DNA of 64,000 bases from Filosporella fistucella. Lineage: Eukaryota > Ascomycota > Leotiomycetes > Helotiales. Below the pieces are notes generated by a model. It did no database searches, was not told the origin of the DNA, and saw nothing but the letters and a program-made list of their open reading frames with translations. This document shows positions 1 to 11,503 of this stretch, one piece after another. Made by a program: the position numbers and the translations under genes. The stretch spans positions 4,588,001 to 4,652,000 of the forward strand of contig JAQJZZ010000010.1 in assembly GCA_030077755.1 (NCBI GenBank). The letters are read 5' to 3'. Within the stretch, counting starts at the first letter, position 1. The number at the start of each line of letters is the position of its first letter.

Positions 1-418
1 GACAGTGCCCTTCTGGCAATGTATAACGCCCAGCCTTGCCTAGAAATCAACTTGTATTCTTGTTGAACAAATTTGGAAATGAAACTTGAGCTCCTTTCAC
101 CGTTGAAATGAATTTTGTGCCTCTTATAAATATATAAAAATCAACCTGGTAAAAACTGAGCATTCGCTCTGTTTGACGCTTGCAGTGCTCGATGCTCGGC
201 TTACATAAACTTAAAGGCCCTCTGCTATTTTACTGTCGGATGCCTGGACAAAAGTAAAGACAACTCCAGGACAACATTCGCTGCTATGAGAACGAAATGG
301 ACCCAGTAGATCGCAATTGGATGGTTGTATCATCATATCGGTAAATCGAGTGTGAGAATATCCTGCATGGACACACACTGCGGGTTTTACAACTATCAGT
401 CGCTCCTAGGCTTTCACA
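1..418. other. Upstream region of OPA3-like gene
   Basis: No conserved coding signal is visible on either strand. The last part directly precedes the OPA3-like start codon and probably holds its promoter and 5' leader; no specific regulatory motif stands out. Confidence 0.5.
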
Positions 419-1110
419 ATGGTCCCTCTTCCGCTCTTCAAGTTTGCCGCTCTTTTTGTGAGGCACATATCTAAATATGGTGCCGTATGTCTATAAAAGC
501 TCTGCCAGATCATATTACTGACGTGAAGTAGAATTGGATCAAAGTACAAGCGCATGACCACCCGAAGTTCCGAACGATTGCAGCGCAATATGGCCAGACC
601 ATGCACCAGATCAATATGCGAATGGCAGTAACCCTTCTCCGAGACGCTGCGGCAGAGAAGAGGGCGAGGGAAAAGGCGGAAGCTCCTACAGTCAAAACCG
701 AGGAGCAGATGAAACACGACGAAGCTATGAAGGAGAAGAATGCTGTGAAGGACAAGGCAGCCCAAAAGGAGGCCCAGAAGAGTGTCTGGAGGCGGAAATT
801 TAGACCTCTACCAGAAGCCAAGGCTGTCGATCTTTTTGCGGATGTAATTGGCGATACCTTCATTTTGCTGGTCGCGGGAGGACTCATACTTTACGAATAC
901 GTCAAAGCGAGAGGAAAGCCAGACGTGAATGCCGAAAAGATTGCAGAGCTAAAGGGCAAGCTAGAAGAGTTGGAGAAACGAGAACGTGAGAACCGTGAGA
1001 AGCTTGAAGATTCAGAAAAGGAACAGAAGACTCGAGTTGAGACTTTGGAGCAAGCGCTGGAGGAAATGAGGAAAGCAAATGTTAAGAAGAAGCCATTGTC
1101 ATTTTCATGA
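419..1110 (+). CDS. OPA3-like mitochondrial protein
   Basis: Two exons, 419-484 and 532-1110, encode 214 aa. The 47 bp intron has a GTATGT donor, an ACTGAC branch point and a TAG acceptor. The N-terminus (MVPLPLFKFAALFVRHISK) followed by NWIKVQAHDHPKFR matches the OPA3 family, whose members sit on mitochondrial membranes and affect mitochondrial morphology. A hydrophobic segment lies near residues 129-145 (DTFILLVAGGLILYEYV), followed by a charged C-terminal coiled coil (about 155-205, rich in KLEELEKRER-type heptads). The start is the first ATG that gives the family N-terminus; the second exon alone would lack it. The usual KPIAN motif at the exon junction reads KYGAN here, which is unusual but in frame. 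Family assignment is firm; precise function in fungi is poorly known. Confidence 0.93.
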
Positions 1111-1492
1111 CATTAGGGGGCGATTGGTGCTTGTGACTACTGCTACAATGGAGAAGCAGTATAGAGGATTTGAATGTTGTTTGCAACTACCACGCAGGAT
1201 TATGTCAACGCAGTTATTTTCAACAGTTACAGAATACCTGCGGGAGAGCAGAGAAGTTCTCGCTTGTGCCAGACTTCAGTGGAGACATTGACTCTCTCCT
1301 CTTACTATCTTATGTACATTCTACTCCAATGCAATAAACACCAATATTCTACGCTGAAACATCGGCCATTTGAAGATTCTGACCTGTGTCGGGTCTCCTG
1401 TCCACCTCGCCTTCTCTTGCGTTATTGTCTTCTCACTACCAAGCAATATCAGTCAAACAGCATTTCTGCACGGTGCCTCGTCTCACCAGGGA
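1111..1492. other. Intergenic/5' region with unresolved exon start
   Basis: Open frames run through this stretch but none resembles a known protein. It may hold an additional 5' exon or the 5' leader of the next gene, whose true start I cannot fix. Confidence 0.3.
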
Positions 1493-2255
1493 ATGTTCTG
1501 CAGTTCCCTCAGGAAGAGAGCAGAGTGGGCTACAGTCCCACAGTTGTTGCTTTCAGGTCCAAAATGGAAAGGTAACATTAGTGAGATCACAATTCGAAAT
1601 GCATGCACTGATGATGCTCCCAAGAGCTAGATTTGAAGACGTATGATATAGCAGTTCCCATCCCTAGACCTCAAGAGAAAGGGAATATCGATTTCTTCCG
1701 ACTAATTGCGCTTTCTTCCGTTGATCTTCAAGACCTAGTCGCATCAATGGGGCGTGTAGAACGATTCTACAATCAGACTGGTGGTAAAGACGTCGGCATT
1801 GTTTTCTTACTCCAAGAGACAACCCCAAAAGGAAGTGGCATAACCGATTATATGAACCTGCAAATTAGGTATGCTGTTGTTCATCACTCAATGCCCGTTT
1901 TGACTCTAGCAGCTTGCTTCAGGATTATGAGATGCCAATTCTACCAGTTCATTCGCTCTCGAGCCTCCAAAAGACACTATCCACTTTCCAAAGGGATCTT
2001 TACATCAAGCGTTACTCTACATCCCAAAAGTCCATCAATCCCGCTGTTTCACTACTTCCATATTGTTCGTCCACGACAATTTCAGAGCATAGTGCCAATG
2101 TTCTGCGAGGCTTCTGTCACAGCATCCCTCAGCTTGCAGAAATAGCTACTACCGACTCGGGTAGAAACCAGCTACGAGATTGGCTCTCCCATACAGATCC
2201 CCAAGCTGCAGAGAATGTGATCGATTTCTGGGAGCAAGAGCTTCTGGCCGAATGA
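1493..2255 (+). CDS. Unknown fungal protein (spliced)
   Basis: Proposed exons are 1493-1571, 1631-1868 and 1910-2255, giving 220 aa. The first intron has GTAACA, a CACTGAT branch point and CTAG; the second is only 41 bp (GTATGC...CTCTAG). Splicing joins MNLQI to SSLLQDYEMPILPV and keeps one frame to the TGA at 2253. Features seen: LSSVDLQDLVASMGRVERFYN, a hydrophobic strand (DVGIVFLLQE) and an acidic helical C-terminus ending FWEQELLAE. I do not recognise the family. The reading frame stays open upstream without another ATG back to about 1370, so an extra 5' exon is possible and the N-terminus is uncertain. The consistent phases across two introns support a real gene. Confidence 0.6.
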
Positions 2256-2921
2256 GGGGCGGTCATATGGGAACAAGCTCTGGAAGTAAGGGATCTTTCA
2301 GGAATCGGTGATGATTGTATGGAATGAAATGAGCATGAAAGTAGCTTGTAAACCTATCAAAATGTTGAAATTGTTGCTGAAATTTATAATCGCGCCTGGT
2401 TGTATTATTTAATGAAGTAAACGAATAGATTGCCAATACTCTCAATCATAAATGCTGTCGATGTTCCTCAAGCTTGGACCCCGCCATCACACGATTTCCC
2501 CATTTACACATGACGTACCGCCTCATCTCGAAACAAACATAAATCAGGAACGCTCCCGAGCCAGCCCATTCAAATAAAGAAATACATGCATAATCCTACA
2601 AAATTGATTCAGCCAAGGAAGACAGTAGGCAGAATTGACGAAGTAACTCCACAGCTGACGAGACTCAATGTCGCGTGAGATATGGACCCTAGACAAATGA
2701 CGTATATGCCGAAGCTAAGGAAGCATGCCAGGAACATCTCAGCCCATCTCATGATCAACATCACCCTTAAAATCGAGCTACAAAACCAAACCCTCCCCTT
2801 CAATTTCTTTGTCTCGAATCCATCATACAAACAATCAACTGCAATTTGAGATACCCAAATTACAACGCTTTTCATACCAAACACAAACAAACACTCCCCC
2901 ATACCCACATCATAAGCAATC
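2256..2921. promoter_or_regulatory. Intergenic; 5' leader of RTC3
   Basis: No gene is visible. The last ~120 bases are A/C-rich (repeated ACAAACAAACA-type sequence ending CATAAGCAATC before the ATG), typical of the 5' leader of a well-expressed filamentous-fungal gene. Confidence 0.5.
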
Positions 2922-3454
2922 ATGGCTCGCGGAGAAGCAGCACAAGTTAAATGCCACTACAAGGGCAAGGACGAAGATTTTGTCATCTTTGTTGATGATA
3001 TCAAAGCTGCAAAGGACTGGAAGTCTGACAAGTCTATTCCATTGGCACAAGTTGTCAGTTCGTTCAAGGTTTTTGTTACTCACAAGTAAGTTGGTCTCTA
3101 TTTTATTACCCCTCACTTGGAACGTGCATGTTACTATTTCCAACCTCACACCACCTCAATATCTGTCAACCACAACTCTTCCTGCGGAATCTGATGCTAA
3201 TCTATTTCTTCTTAGGCACGGAGCTCAAGGCCAATTCGATGGTGCATCTCAGGCAACTCTTGATAACGAGTTCGGTACCCACGTTGATGACGAGGTCATC
3301 AAGCAAATCTTAGAGAAGGGCACACTACAGGAGACAGAGGTATTTAACCCTACATGACTTGATACACTCTACCACCGAAAACTAATATCCTGAATAGGGA
3401 GCAGAGAGAACCGGAACCAAGAACGACAGCATGGGATCCCGTGCAGCGCACTAA
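2922..3454 (+). CDS. RTC3: SBDS-domain protein, Rtc3 family
   Basis: Three exons (2922-3085, 3216-3339, 3398-3454) encode 114 aa, close to the 111 aa of yeast Rtc3/Yhr087w. The protein begins MARGEAAQVKCHYKG, continues through DWKSDKSIPLAQVVSSFKVFVTHKHGAQGQFDGAS and ends with the helical LDNEFGTHVDDEVIKQILEKG segment typical of the SBDS N-terminal-like fold. Rtc3 proteins are stand-alone relatives of the ribosome-maturation factor Sdo1/SBDS; a role in RNA or ribosome biology is known only indirectly. Introns of 130 and 58 bp have GTAAGT and GTATTT donors and TTAG/ATAG acceptors, with phases that restore one frame. The tail after LQETE (GAERTGTKND...) is polar and probably disordered. Confidence 0.93.
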
Positions 3455-5647
3455 ATTATACCATCTGGTAGGGTGATGGATAACTGGGAGGTACGATAGG
3501 AAGGACATAATGGATTTCTGGATGGATATTCATACATGGGATAGGAAGAAGTCACTTTTCAATGGCGATGATTTGCAACGGAGCGAAACTCATGATTTGA
3601 TGACGATGATGGACGATTGCTATTAGCTACTCAGTCCTCTAAAGAAAACAATAAAAAAAGATAATAAAGAGTTCGTATTTATGTAGATAGTGATATGGTT
3701 ACCAGGCATGGGTGGATTATTCCGTTCTACTCGGAATAGTTCATTAATAGCCTCTCTTTTCCCCACTGAGCTCTAGACGACCAGGCTACTAAACTGTAAG
3801 TGGAAAAGGAGCCCCTCCTTGAAAGGATGACACGAAGAGAGCGGCACTGTTGGTTCTTAAATTCTTAGATTAGCTGTAGCATTGCACATCTCACTACTCG
3901 CAGAAATGTGCTAACAAGATGTTGATATAGCACCGGGGATCAGTATACCCATTCCAAACCTAACGACCAACCACAAATCACAAATCTCCTAACAACCCAC
4001 CCACAATTCTTAGAGAAGTCAACTCTTATTATCATCACATTAGAGCCTAAAAGTTCAATGCTCCTGCCTATAAAAAAGGTTTGAGAATAATCGGTCTTGC
4101 CAGCTCATAACAAAATCATGATTCTTGGCACATCTCTAGATGCAACATAAAAATGCATAAAATAATACCTCCCCTCTAAACCCATCACTCCCAACTAAAA
4201 GAAATCTCAATTCCCACCATCAGTGAATAAACTCTCATCCTTTCATATCTACCGTACGGTTCGTGCCTACGGTAAATTCCACACCCTACCAGAAACCCAT
4301 GAAACCTTCAAAGTCCCACCACCACCTCTCCTCCCATCCTACATCACCACTCCCTCACATCCTCCCCACAAAGATCCTTCCATCCTCATCCTCATCCTCA
4401 ATTCCCACCAAACAAGCTTCTACCCCTTGCATCGATACATCTCAGACATATTACAGACGTGAAAATAAAGTTGCGGCGGAGCGGCGTAGGATTTAAGGTC
4501 GGAGAACGCCTTACAGAAATTATGTCGGAGGTTTGGGTTTCATGTTAGGTAGGATCGTCGACCCACTTTTGGGCTTTGTGGAGTTGGGGAGGGTGGGAAT
4601 TTTTCTTGGGTTCTTGGAAGGGGGTGAGAGGGTGGGAGTGGATTGGGGTGTTGATGGGGATGGGATGAGATGATAGTAAGTGAGGAGGTTTTGTGGTAGA
4701 GAAGTGGAGATGAAAAGAAATCAGTTTGTGAATGCAAGTAAGTTTATTTTGGAAATTTGAATAGTATCCTATTGCTGAATAAAGTTATTCCTGCATAAGT
4801 CTCTAAGTCATGCATTCATTGTAAGAACAGAGTAACATATACAGTGGCGGTTAGTTTACAGAGAGTACTTTGAGAATCATCCGTGGTTTTGATGCGTTCA
4901 TTCCTCTTTCAAATTTACACCCAGTGCCATCCAACAGAATCAATCTGAGAATTATTATACTCACTTAGACTTTCAGCCTTACTATGAGGAAAGGGAACCA
5001 AGGAAATAAGGTGAGCTTCGCTCATAAACTCACAAAGTTAACTTCTCACATTCATAGCAGACACAAGCATTGATAGGAAGTATACTTCAAACTCATCGAT
5101 TGACATTACTTTGACAAAATAACCTTCTCCCTCTCCACCTCTTCTCAATAAGGAAGCACAGAGGGCATCCAGTCCAGTCAACCCAACAAATCCAGCATTC
5201 AGCATTCGAGAACCCGTTCCCTTTATACCCATCAATTCATCATCAAAGACTGTCAAAGCGTAGTCTGTCTGTCAACTCCCTGCTTTAAAGCCCCATTCCA
5301 TCCAACACACTACAAACTACCCTCTATCTCATGCATCCATCCAGGAAAAGGCACAGAAGAGGGTAGTTTCGCCCCCCTCATCATTGTCAAAAGTTGTAAT
5401 AAAAAAGAATAATATGAATACGCCATCGCTGATGCAATTGTTTTCTGTCTTGGTTGTTATGTTTATGTTGTATTCGAACGCGGGAAATCGGACGGTGGAG
5501 AGGAGACAGAAGAGCTTCGAGATGGTAACTATGTCGAAGGTGCCCAGGAATGTTCATCGCAAATATTTGTATATCCAAACAGGGTATCATGTACATTTCG
5601 TTTCGTCCGGCCATCGATCACATGTTCGCGAGAACGGAGGAGAGAGT
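3455..5647. other. 2.2 kb intergenic region between convergent genes
   Basis: Lies between the 3' ends of RTC3 (plus) and the small membrane protein (minus). No conserved ORF is seen. It contains a C-rich pyrimidine tract around 4300-4440 followed by a dense G-run tract at 4586-4664 on the same strand. Open frames here are low-complexity Pro/Ser/His products of these tracts, not genes. Confidence 0.5.
4586..4664 (+). repeat. G-run tract, possible G-quadruplex
   Basis: Nine runs of three or more G occur within 79 bases (starting at 4586, 4591, 4595, 4608, 4620, 4630, 4634, 4645 and 4656, plus one more at 4662), with loops mostly of 1-10 bases. This satisfies the usual sequence pattern for a G-quadruplex on the plus strand. 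Function is unknown. Confidence 0.5.
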
Positions 5648-6189
5648 CTAAACTTTTCCAGTTCTGGCACCTCTTTGTGGAAGAGACCATGGTTTTGCTA
5701 CTACCACCTATGTGCTGTTAGTCACGGCTCGGACGGTAAGAGTGAATAGGGCGGATGACACATACCTCTCCTTCACTGTATGCCCAGAAATATACAATCA
5801 TGCCTACTACATAGTAGATGGCTGCATTTGTTGCTTGGTACAGCAGTGCAGCTGCAAGGGCCACAAGAGGTAGAACGACCAGTCGAGCCTCTATACTCCT
5901 GTGCATGGCACTTCCGGCGATGAGACCCAGTGGCCACTCCCAAGCAAGCATGACGAGCCCACATACTACATTGATGATTTGTAGTATGGGGAATGGTTTG
6001 ACTGCAACGTCGAGGTTTTTGGTGAGGAAATCCCAAAAGATCTTGGGCCAGAAGAACCCGTGGATTCCAGCTGCTACTTGGTCTGCGATATATTAGTAAG
6101 AGTGGAAAATAGTATACTTGAAAATACTTACAGAGACCAGCTGTAAGAATGATGAGCCGGGCCCAGTGGTTCTTGATAAGTTTTCCCAT
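5648..6189 (-). CDS. Small conserved fungal membrane protein (DUF7727-like)
   Basis: Minus-strand exons 6132-6189, 5766-6082 and 5648-5707 encode 144 aa. The start MGKLIKNHWARLIILTAGLYQVAAG continues into a region with about four hydrophobic segments: near 9-22, 60-78 (LQIINVVCGLVMLAWEWPLG), 85-105 (ARLVVLPLVALAAALLYQ) and 107-122 (AIYYVVGMIVYFWAYSEGE). It ends VVVAKPWSLPQRGARTGKV. This pattern matches a widespread uncharacterised ascomycete membrane-protein family that I believe is called DUF7727; the number is from memory. Intron 1 (49 bp) and intron 2 (58 bp) have GTAAGT and GTATGT donors. The final exon adds only 19 residues but restores the conserved tail, so reading through intron 2 would be wrong. 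Subcellular membrane and function are unknown. Confidence 0.85.
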
Positions 6190-9100
6190 GGCTACAAGTG
6201 TATATGGGGTCGATTAAAAATGTGTGAGGTTGTTGATTGATTTCCTTCGTTCCCAAATTTATAAACCACTTCCTTCCCTTTCAAATAAGGTCTTTCGTGA
6301 ATCACGGACGGTACAACTCGTGAGTCGACAAGAATATACAAGCTGGTGAATCGAAAGACGGACGATTAAAAGGTTGCTAGAGTGGCGAATGAAGAAAGCA
6401 GGCAAGTTGAATATGGGGTAAGTATCCGAGCCTGCGGACGGGAGAAGGAACGAAAGTGAAGCGGTCCGTTGATCGATTTGAAAGAATGCTATCGACGACG
6501 ACGAGTGCACAGCGCTGAAGGTAGAGTTCTTTGAAGGGCGGGGGGTAGGAGTCTATATCTCTGGGCACCAGGATCGATGTCACTGGGCAACAGAGCGGGA
6601 TCCGCCTTGATTGCTGTATCAGATGGGGTCCACCAGTTCAGATGCGGATTGGTATGGTTCGTTTTTGAAGGAACAGACCATGAACGTATTATCTGATCTT
6701 CTATGACAGCGGACATCCGAGCGGCGGACACTCTAGAAAAGAAGGGAGGAGCAGGGCAATTGAGTCGAGGGAGGAGTGATTTGCAGTGCCGGTTATGGCA
6801 TGGAGAATAGCATATGGATCGATTGTGTCAAGCCTTCAGCACGGGGTCGTCCGATCCGGTATGATCGAATACGGGATAAAGAGATTGTTCGGGGGTTGAT
6901 TGTGTATGGGAAGAGATGTAGGATCTTCGAGTTGAGACGTCTTGAGGGTTTTGACGTTTGAGATGGGAAGAAGGCGACTACGGAGTATGTAAGGCAAGTG
7001 AGATCTCCAGATGATGCGGGATCCCAAGTTTAAGGACGACAGGGACGGGGCGGGGCCAGGATGGCAATAGCATGGGGGAGACAGAAGAACCAAGCCATCT
7101 GATGCCATGTTCAAGCCATGTTCAAGCCAGACACACATCTGACCGTAAACAGCTCCGCAAGCTTGCCCTGGAGCTGTACCATGGTGCGAGTGTGAACATG
7201 GTAGAAGAGAAAGAATTGCGGGAAGAATTCACGAAACGGGCTAGAGCAACAGCAAGACCTGACTGAGGATCTGGGAAGTGCAGAGACAAAGGGACCACAC
7301 AGCCTCTGGTAGAGGCATTTCCAGAGCGGTGGGCGGTAAAAGAAATCGAGGTCGGTGGTTGTGGCTGTTGATTGGCGGGGCTTCACACAATGGGCGCGTA
7401 GAAGTCGAGACTTGTGGAGCCGAGCCGAAGAAATCAGCAGGGGAAGATGGCGGCCAAGACAAGGACAAGACAAGCACGAGAAGCACAAGAAGCACAACTA
7501 AAGTGATTGCAGATACATAGTACATTGCCTACACTATTTTCGTTTAAGCTTGCTGGCAATGGCACTCAACACTCAAGCCACCCAGGATCCAGCCCTTGTC
7601 ACTCAGTCCAATGTACAAGTATTATCAAAAGCCGTGATGTGCCCAGAAGCACAGACACTTCACCACTTCACTCACCCACTCACCACCTCACCACACTCCC
7701 GCTTCAACCACCCACCGCTGTTCGATCACCACCCTCACAAACTTCTTCAGTCGCAACTATTCAACTTGATCGTCTCATAAAACTGCATGCCCTGATTGCA
7801 TTGATGTTGCTGTCCCATCTCTACATTTTGCTTCCATCAAACAGCTGCCATCCGATCAAATGGCAGGGGGGTTGAGACGCGGTCCGACGCTGGCAGGTTT
7901 TATCCAGGTCTGCTCAAACGAGCTCTGCTTCAGAACTTGAGATCAATCCCACCTCAACTTACACCAGGACAACAGCATTGACGGCCATCTCTCAGCCACG
8001 ACGGCTTGAAGGTTTCGGGAAGCAAAAGACAAACGGGTTAAGGTCGTCAAGACCAGACGGCGCCTTCATTCTTCAGACAGATTCTCTGTGGACTCTTGAG
8101 AAGAAGATCAGACGTAACCGTGACCACGCGCACCGCACCACCCCCAATTGCTATTTGGGGACATTTCCTCTATCAATGCTGCATGTCATCCAACGCTCGC
8201 CTCTTCTTCTCCTTTTGCGGCGACATTGCCAGAAACAGATGAAAAGGAACAGCTCTGCCGTGTGTGATGTGACGATGTTCAATAATTGCGAGGCTGGACG
8301 TCGATGACTTAAGTATCATGCGCACTTATCGAGCATAATTCACAATCACACCGGTATCATGGGCCAGAATCGAGAGAGTATCGACTTGATGTGATATCTG
8401 TGCAGCAGCGGCGATCAAGAACATTGAGGCTTTCGAATTTGCAGCGGGGAAACCTATTCTGAGCGTCCTTGTCAGCAACCAGGGCGGTTGTTGGTACGCT
8501 GTGATTGGTAGTAGAAAATACACTGGTCGCGCGTGCATATTTAGGCTTGAAAGGCTCAAAAGGCTCCACCCGTTGTCTATTCCTTGCAAGCGCCAGTTGT
8601 TGTCGAGTGCATAATTCAACCGCCACGACCCTGGGCTGGAGAGAACCTGGCCTGGTCTTGACTCTTGACTTTCGAGGTATAGTCTGCGATTCGACTGAGA
8701 AAGGTAAGGTAAGCTTTGGCGAAAACATTTTTGACTTCTCGGCCGATAGGTTGTCAAAATGAAGGCAAGTGCAGATATCCTTGATGGAAGAAGAGTTTCC
8801 AAGGGTAGGTTGGTGGCGAGAGAAGGATTTGAAGCTTCTTTGACGGTCACGATTGGCTAAGGAAAAGTCATAGAGTTACTCTCTGAGATCACATTACCAG
8901 CAGAGGATTGGAGTGGGGATAATTTGGGACCATAGGTAGGTAATGATATATTACGAGGCAAGTACCAATTGGCAGACTGAGCCATAATGTTTTCGATCCT
9001 GACAGTAACATTACGAGGCTGTCATGTGTGTGTACAAGCCGAAGTGTCTCTCGTGAACCTAAATCACTGGAAAACAAGCATAATCCTCTCAGACTATTTC

Positions 9101-11503
9101 TGTCATGCTTCCTCGATAGGTTATTACATTGCGCACTGGCACTTGGAACGAGAAATTGATACCCGCAATTAAGTCAATCGAATCATTCTGCTGTGCCTTC
9201 GTACCATCGTACCATCAGTCCTTTGGTAGGCTGAACTCTTTAAATCACTTACCGCTACTTCAATCATCTGTTCTCATGAATTCGAAAGCCACATCCAAGA
9301 AGAATATCCAAATCTCGTTAATCGCACCACTTGGAACCATTAATCATTCACTTCTAATAAATTCCAACGATTGGTCACCAATATCAAAGCAAATATTCCC
9401 AATTCAACATTATCTCATTAGCTCATCCCAGCCGCCAGGAACCTTTACGACAGGCTCCCAGTACCGACTCTGGCCTTTGCAGTGCTGCATCTGGCCACCC
9501 GGGAGCTATCCCCCATAGAGACACCAACAACAAAACCAACAATATATTTCATTAATCTTGGAGATCATTCAGTAATTGACGGGAACCGCGATGCGACCTT
9601 ACTCTCTGCTCGTGGTACCCTAGTATTTCCCCCATGGCAAGCCCGGTTTGCATCTTTTCCATGCAGCACGGAAATATAGACATGTCCCGTATGGTGGAGA
9701 GAGGGGCAAGAACGGCCAATGGCAAAAGAAATTTCTGGAGTCCAAATCATCCAATGATTTTGAGCCTACAAGCCATTTCAAGCCGTTCACTTGTGCTGAG
9801 GATGAACCCCGCAGGAACAGTCTGCAGCAAGAGCACATTGTGACGGTTCTGACAGACAACGCCAGAACCCCACGTCCGCTGCCACCAAGACGCCACATTA
9901 TCAAGCCCGATATACCATCCACGCCAGACTTGTTCTCCAGCAAGTAAGTGACATTGACTTCTATCACATATCTCACCTTTCACTATCACTCGCATCAAAA
10001 TCATCCAATACCTTCTCCCATCACAATGTACGTACAATACCTCGCCTTCCTCTCCTCTGTCAACTTTCATTCTCGATTTCCTCTCCAACCGCCGCAACTC
10101 ACCTCGATACTTCCTGCAGCAAAACACAACGGCAAAGCAAAGCGCTTCCTGCGACCACCCGCCCGTCGCCCGCTGCAGAAGTCATCCATCTCGCATTCTT
10201 CCACGCATAAGTCATAAGCTACAGGTAAGAAATGCGAAACATGAGGTCGTGCATCTGGTCCGAGAGATGGTATCGCACTTTACTATGGTCTAGCCGCTGG
10301 GTCGAGGGACGGGCTCGCCTGTAAGGTGAGGCTTATCAGATGATCTGGAGAAGAATGATCTGATCTAGTGCTTAGATCGTATTGTTCTCTGGGAAAGATT
10401 GATTCGGGTTTTGTATAGGTATTTGGGTCTGAGATGATGAACATGGGTATGTTTAAAACAAGAACTAATTTCATCTGATCATTTCATAAGTATTATCGGA
10501 TCACTTGATACTCTCCTGGTCTGCTATTCGGTCTGTCCAGGCTGAAGCGTTTGTCTCATCGAGTAACATGCCTTTCATAGATCCATTCTCCGTCAACTCA
10601 GCCTCTAAGGGCCAGATGGCAAAAGCTCATCTCATCCAGTTATTTACCTTTCATGGATTCATTCTCTGTCAACTCAGCCTCTGATGATCCTGTATCATGA
10701 TCCTATCCCATCATAATCCGCCCCAAACGAGTCGTTCTCAACCAACTCAGCGTCTACGAATCGAATGAGAATAGTTCGACTCCATCATCTGAAGCCTATC
10801 GATAACGCTAAGTTCAGCTCATCTTTAAATGAATGTTCCAACGATCAGGTCTCAGGGTAACTTCATCACCGCAATCTGCGTTGAAGCATCAGTTGAGTGA
10901 GGAAAGCTCAATTCTATCTGTTATGCACTTGCAAATTATATACGTTTAGCAACTCCTCTTACAATCAACTGATTCAGCTGTGCTTCAAGTCATAAGCATA
11001 CTAAAACCACAATCAAGTGAGGCAGGTAAAATACACTGTCAAATTAACCTGTGTACATCAACAACCAGTTCCACCAGTAAAGAGTCTGCTCTGGCACGTC
11101 GGCTGCGTGCTCAAGCTCTTCAGTAAGGAACAGGGTCGTTCACAGGAGCTGAATTCTTTCCTCTGAATATTGTGCATTAGACATGGAGATATCCAAGGTC
11201 TCATCGACTGGGCATGCTTTACTTTCATACATGGCATGTAAATCACATGTGAAATAGAGCTCTTGGACTGCCCACGAATCTACGAAAACAAGGTCATTTC
11301 TATGGAATCATTTATCAGATACTTTTACACAACAATAAAATACGCGTGATGAACCAAACGCACTCCAGCATCTAGTTTCTTCGGGAACTCGAAAATCCAA
11401 TGTGCCTGCTAGGAATAATCCAACAACCAAAACATATTCTCCCTCCAAGAGCCGCAATGCTGCAACTCCAACCATACTCCGCTTCTTTCCAAGACACCCC
11501 AAT
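6190..11503. other. 5.3 kb gene-poor region
   Basis: From the promoter side of the membrane-protein gene to the 3' end of the RhoGEF gene, no conserved protein, RNA gene or transposon ORF could be recognised. The first ~600 bases probably include the promoter of the minus-strand membrane protein. Several ORFs of 60-174 codons exist on both strands, overlapping one another in different frames, without recognisable domains or consistent splice models. A 36 bp near-repeat is present at 10571 and 10647. A lineage-specific gene or long non-coding RNA cannot be excluded. Confidence 0.45.
10571..10682 (+). repeat. Two 36 bp near-identical direct repeats
   Basis: The units at 10571-10606 and 10647-10682 share 33 of 36 bases, both running from CCTTTCAT to TCAACTCAGCCTCT. 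All three differences are transitions. A weaker third match (CAACTCAGCGTCTA) follows near 10740. No coding meaning is apparent. Confidence 0.7.

Noticed and set aside
8326..8850. 174-codon minus-strand ORF
   Set aside because: It overlaps another long frame, starts without a reliable ATG context, and has no recognisable domain or composition typical of genes here.
9948..10290. Possible small basic protein or spliced gene near a leader-like CCCATCACAATG
   Set aside because: Two incompatible splice readings are possible and neither resembles a known ribosomal or small basic protein.
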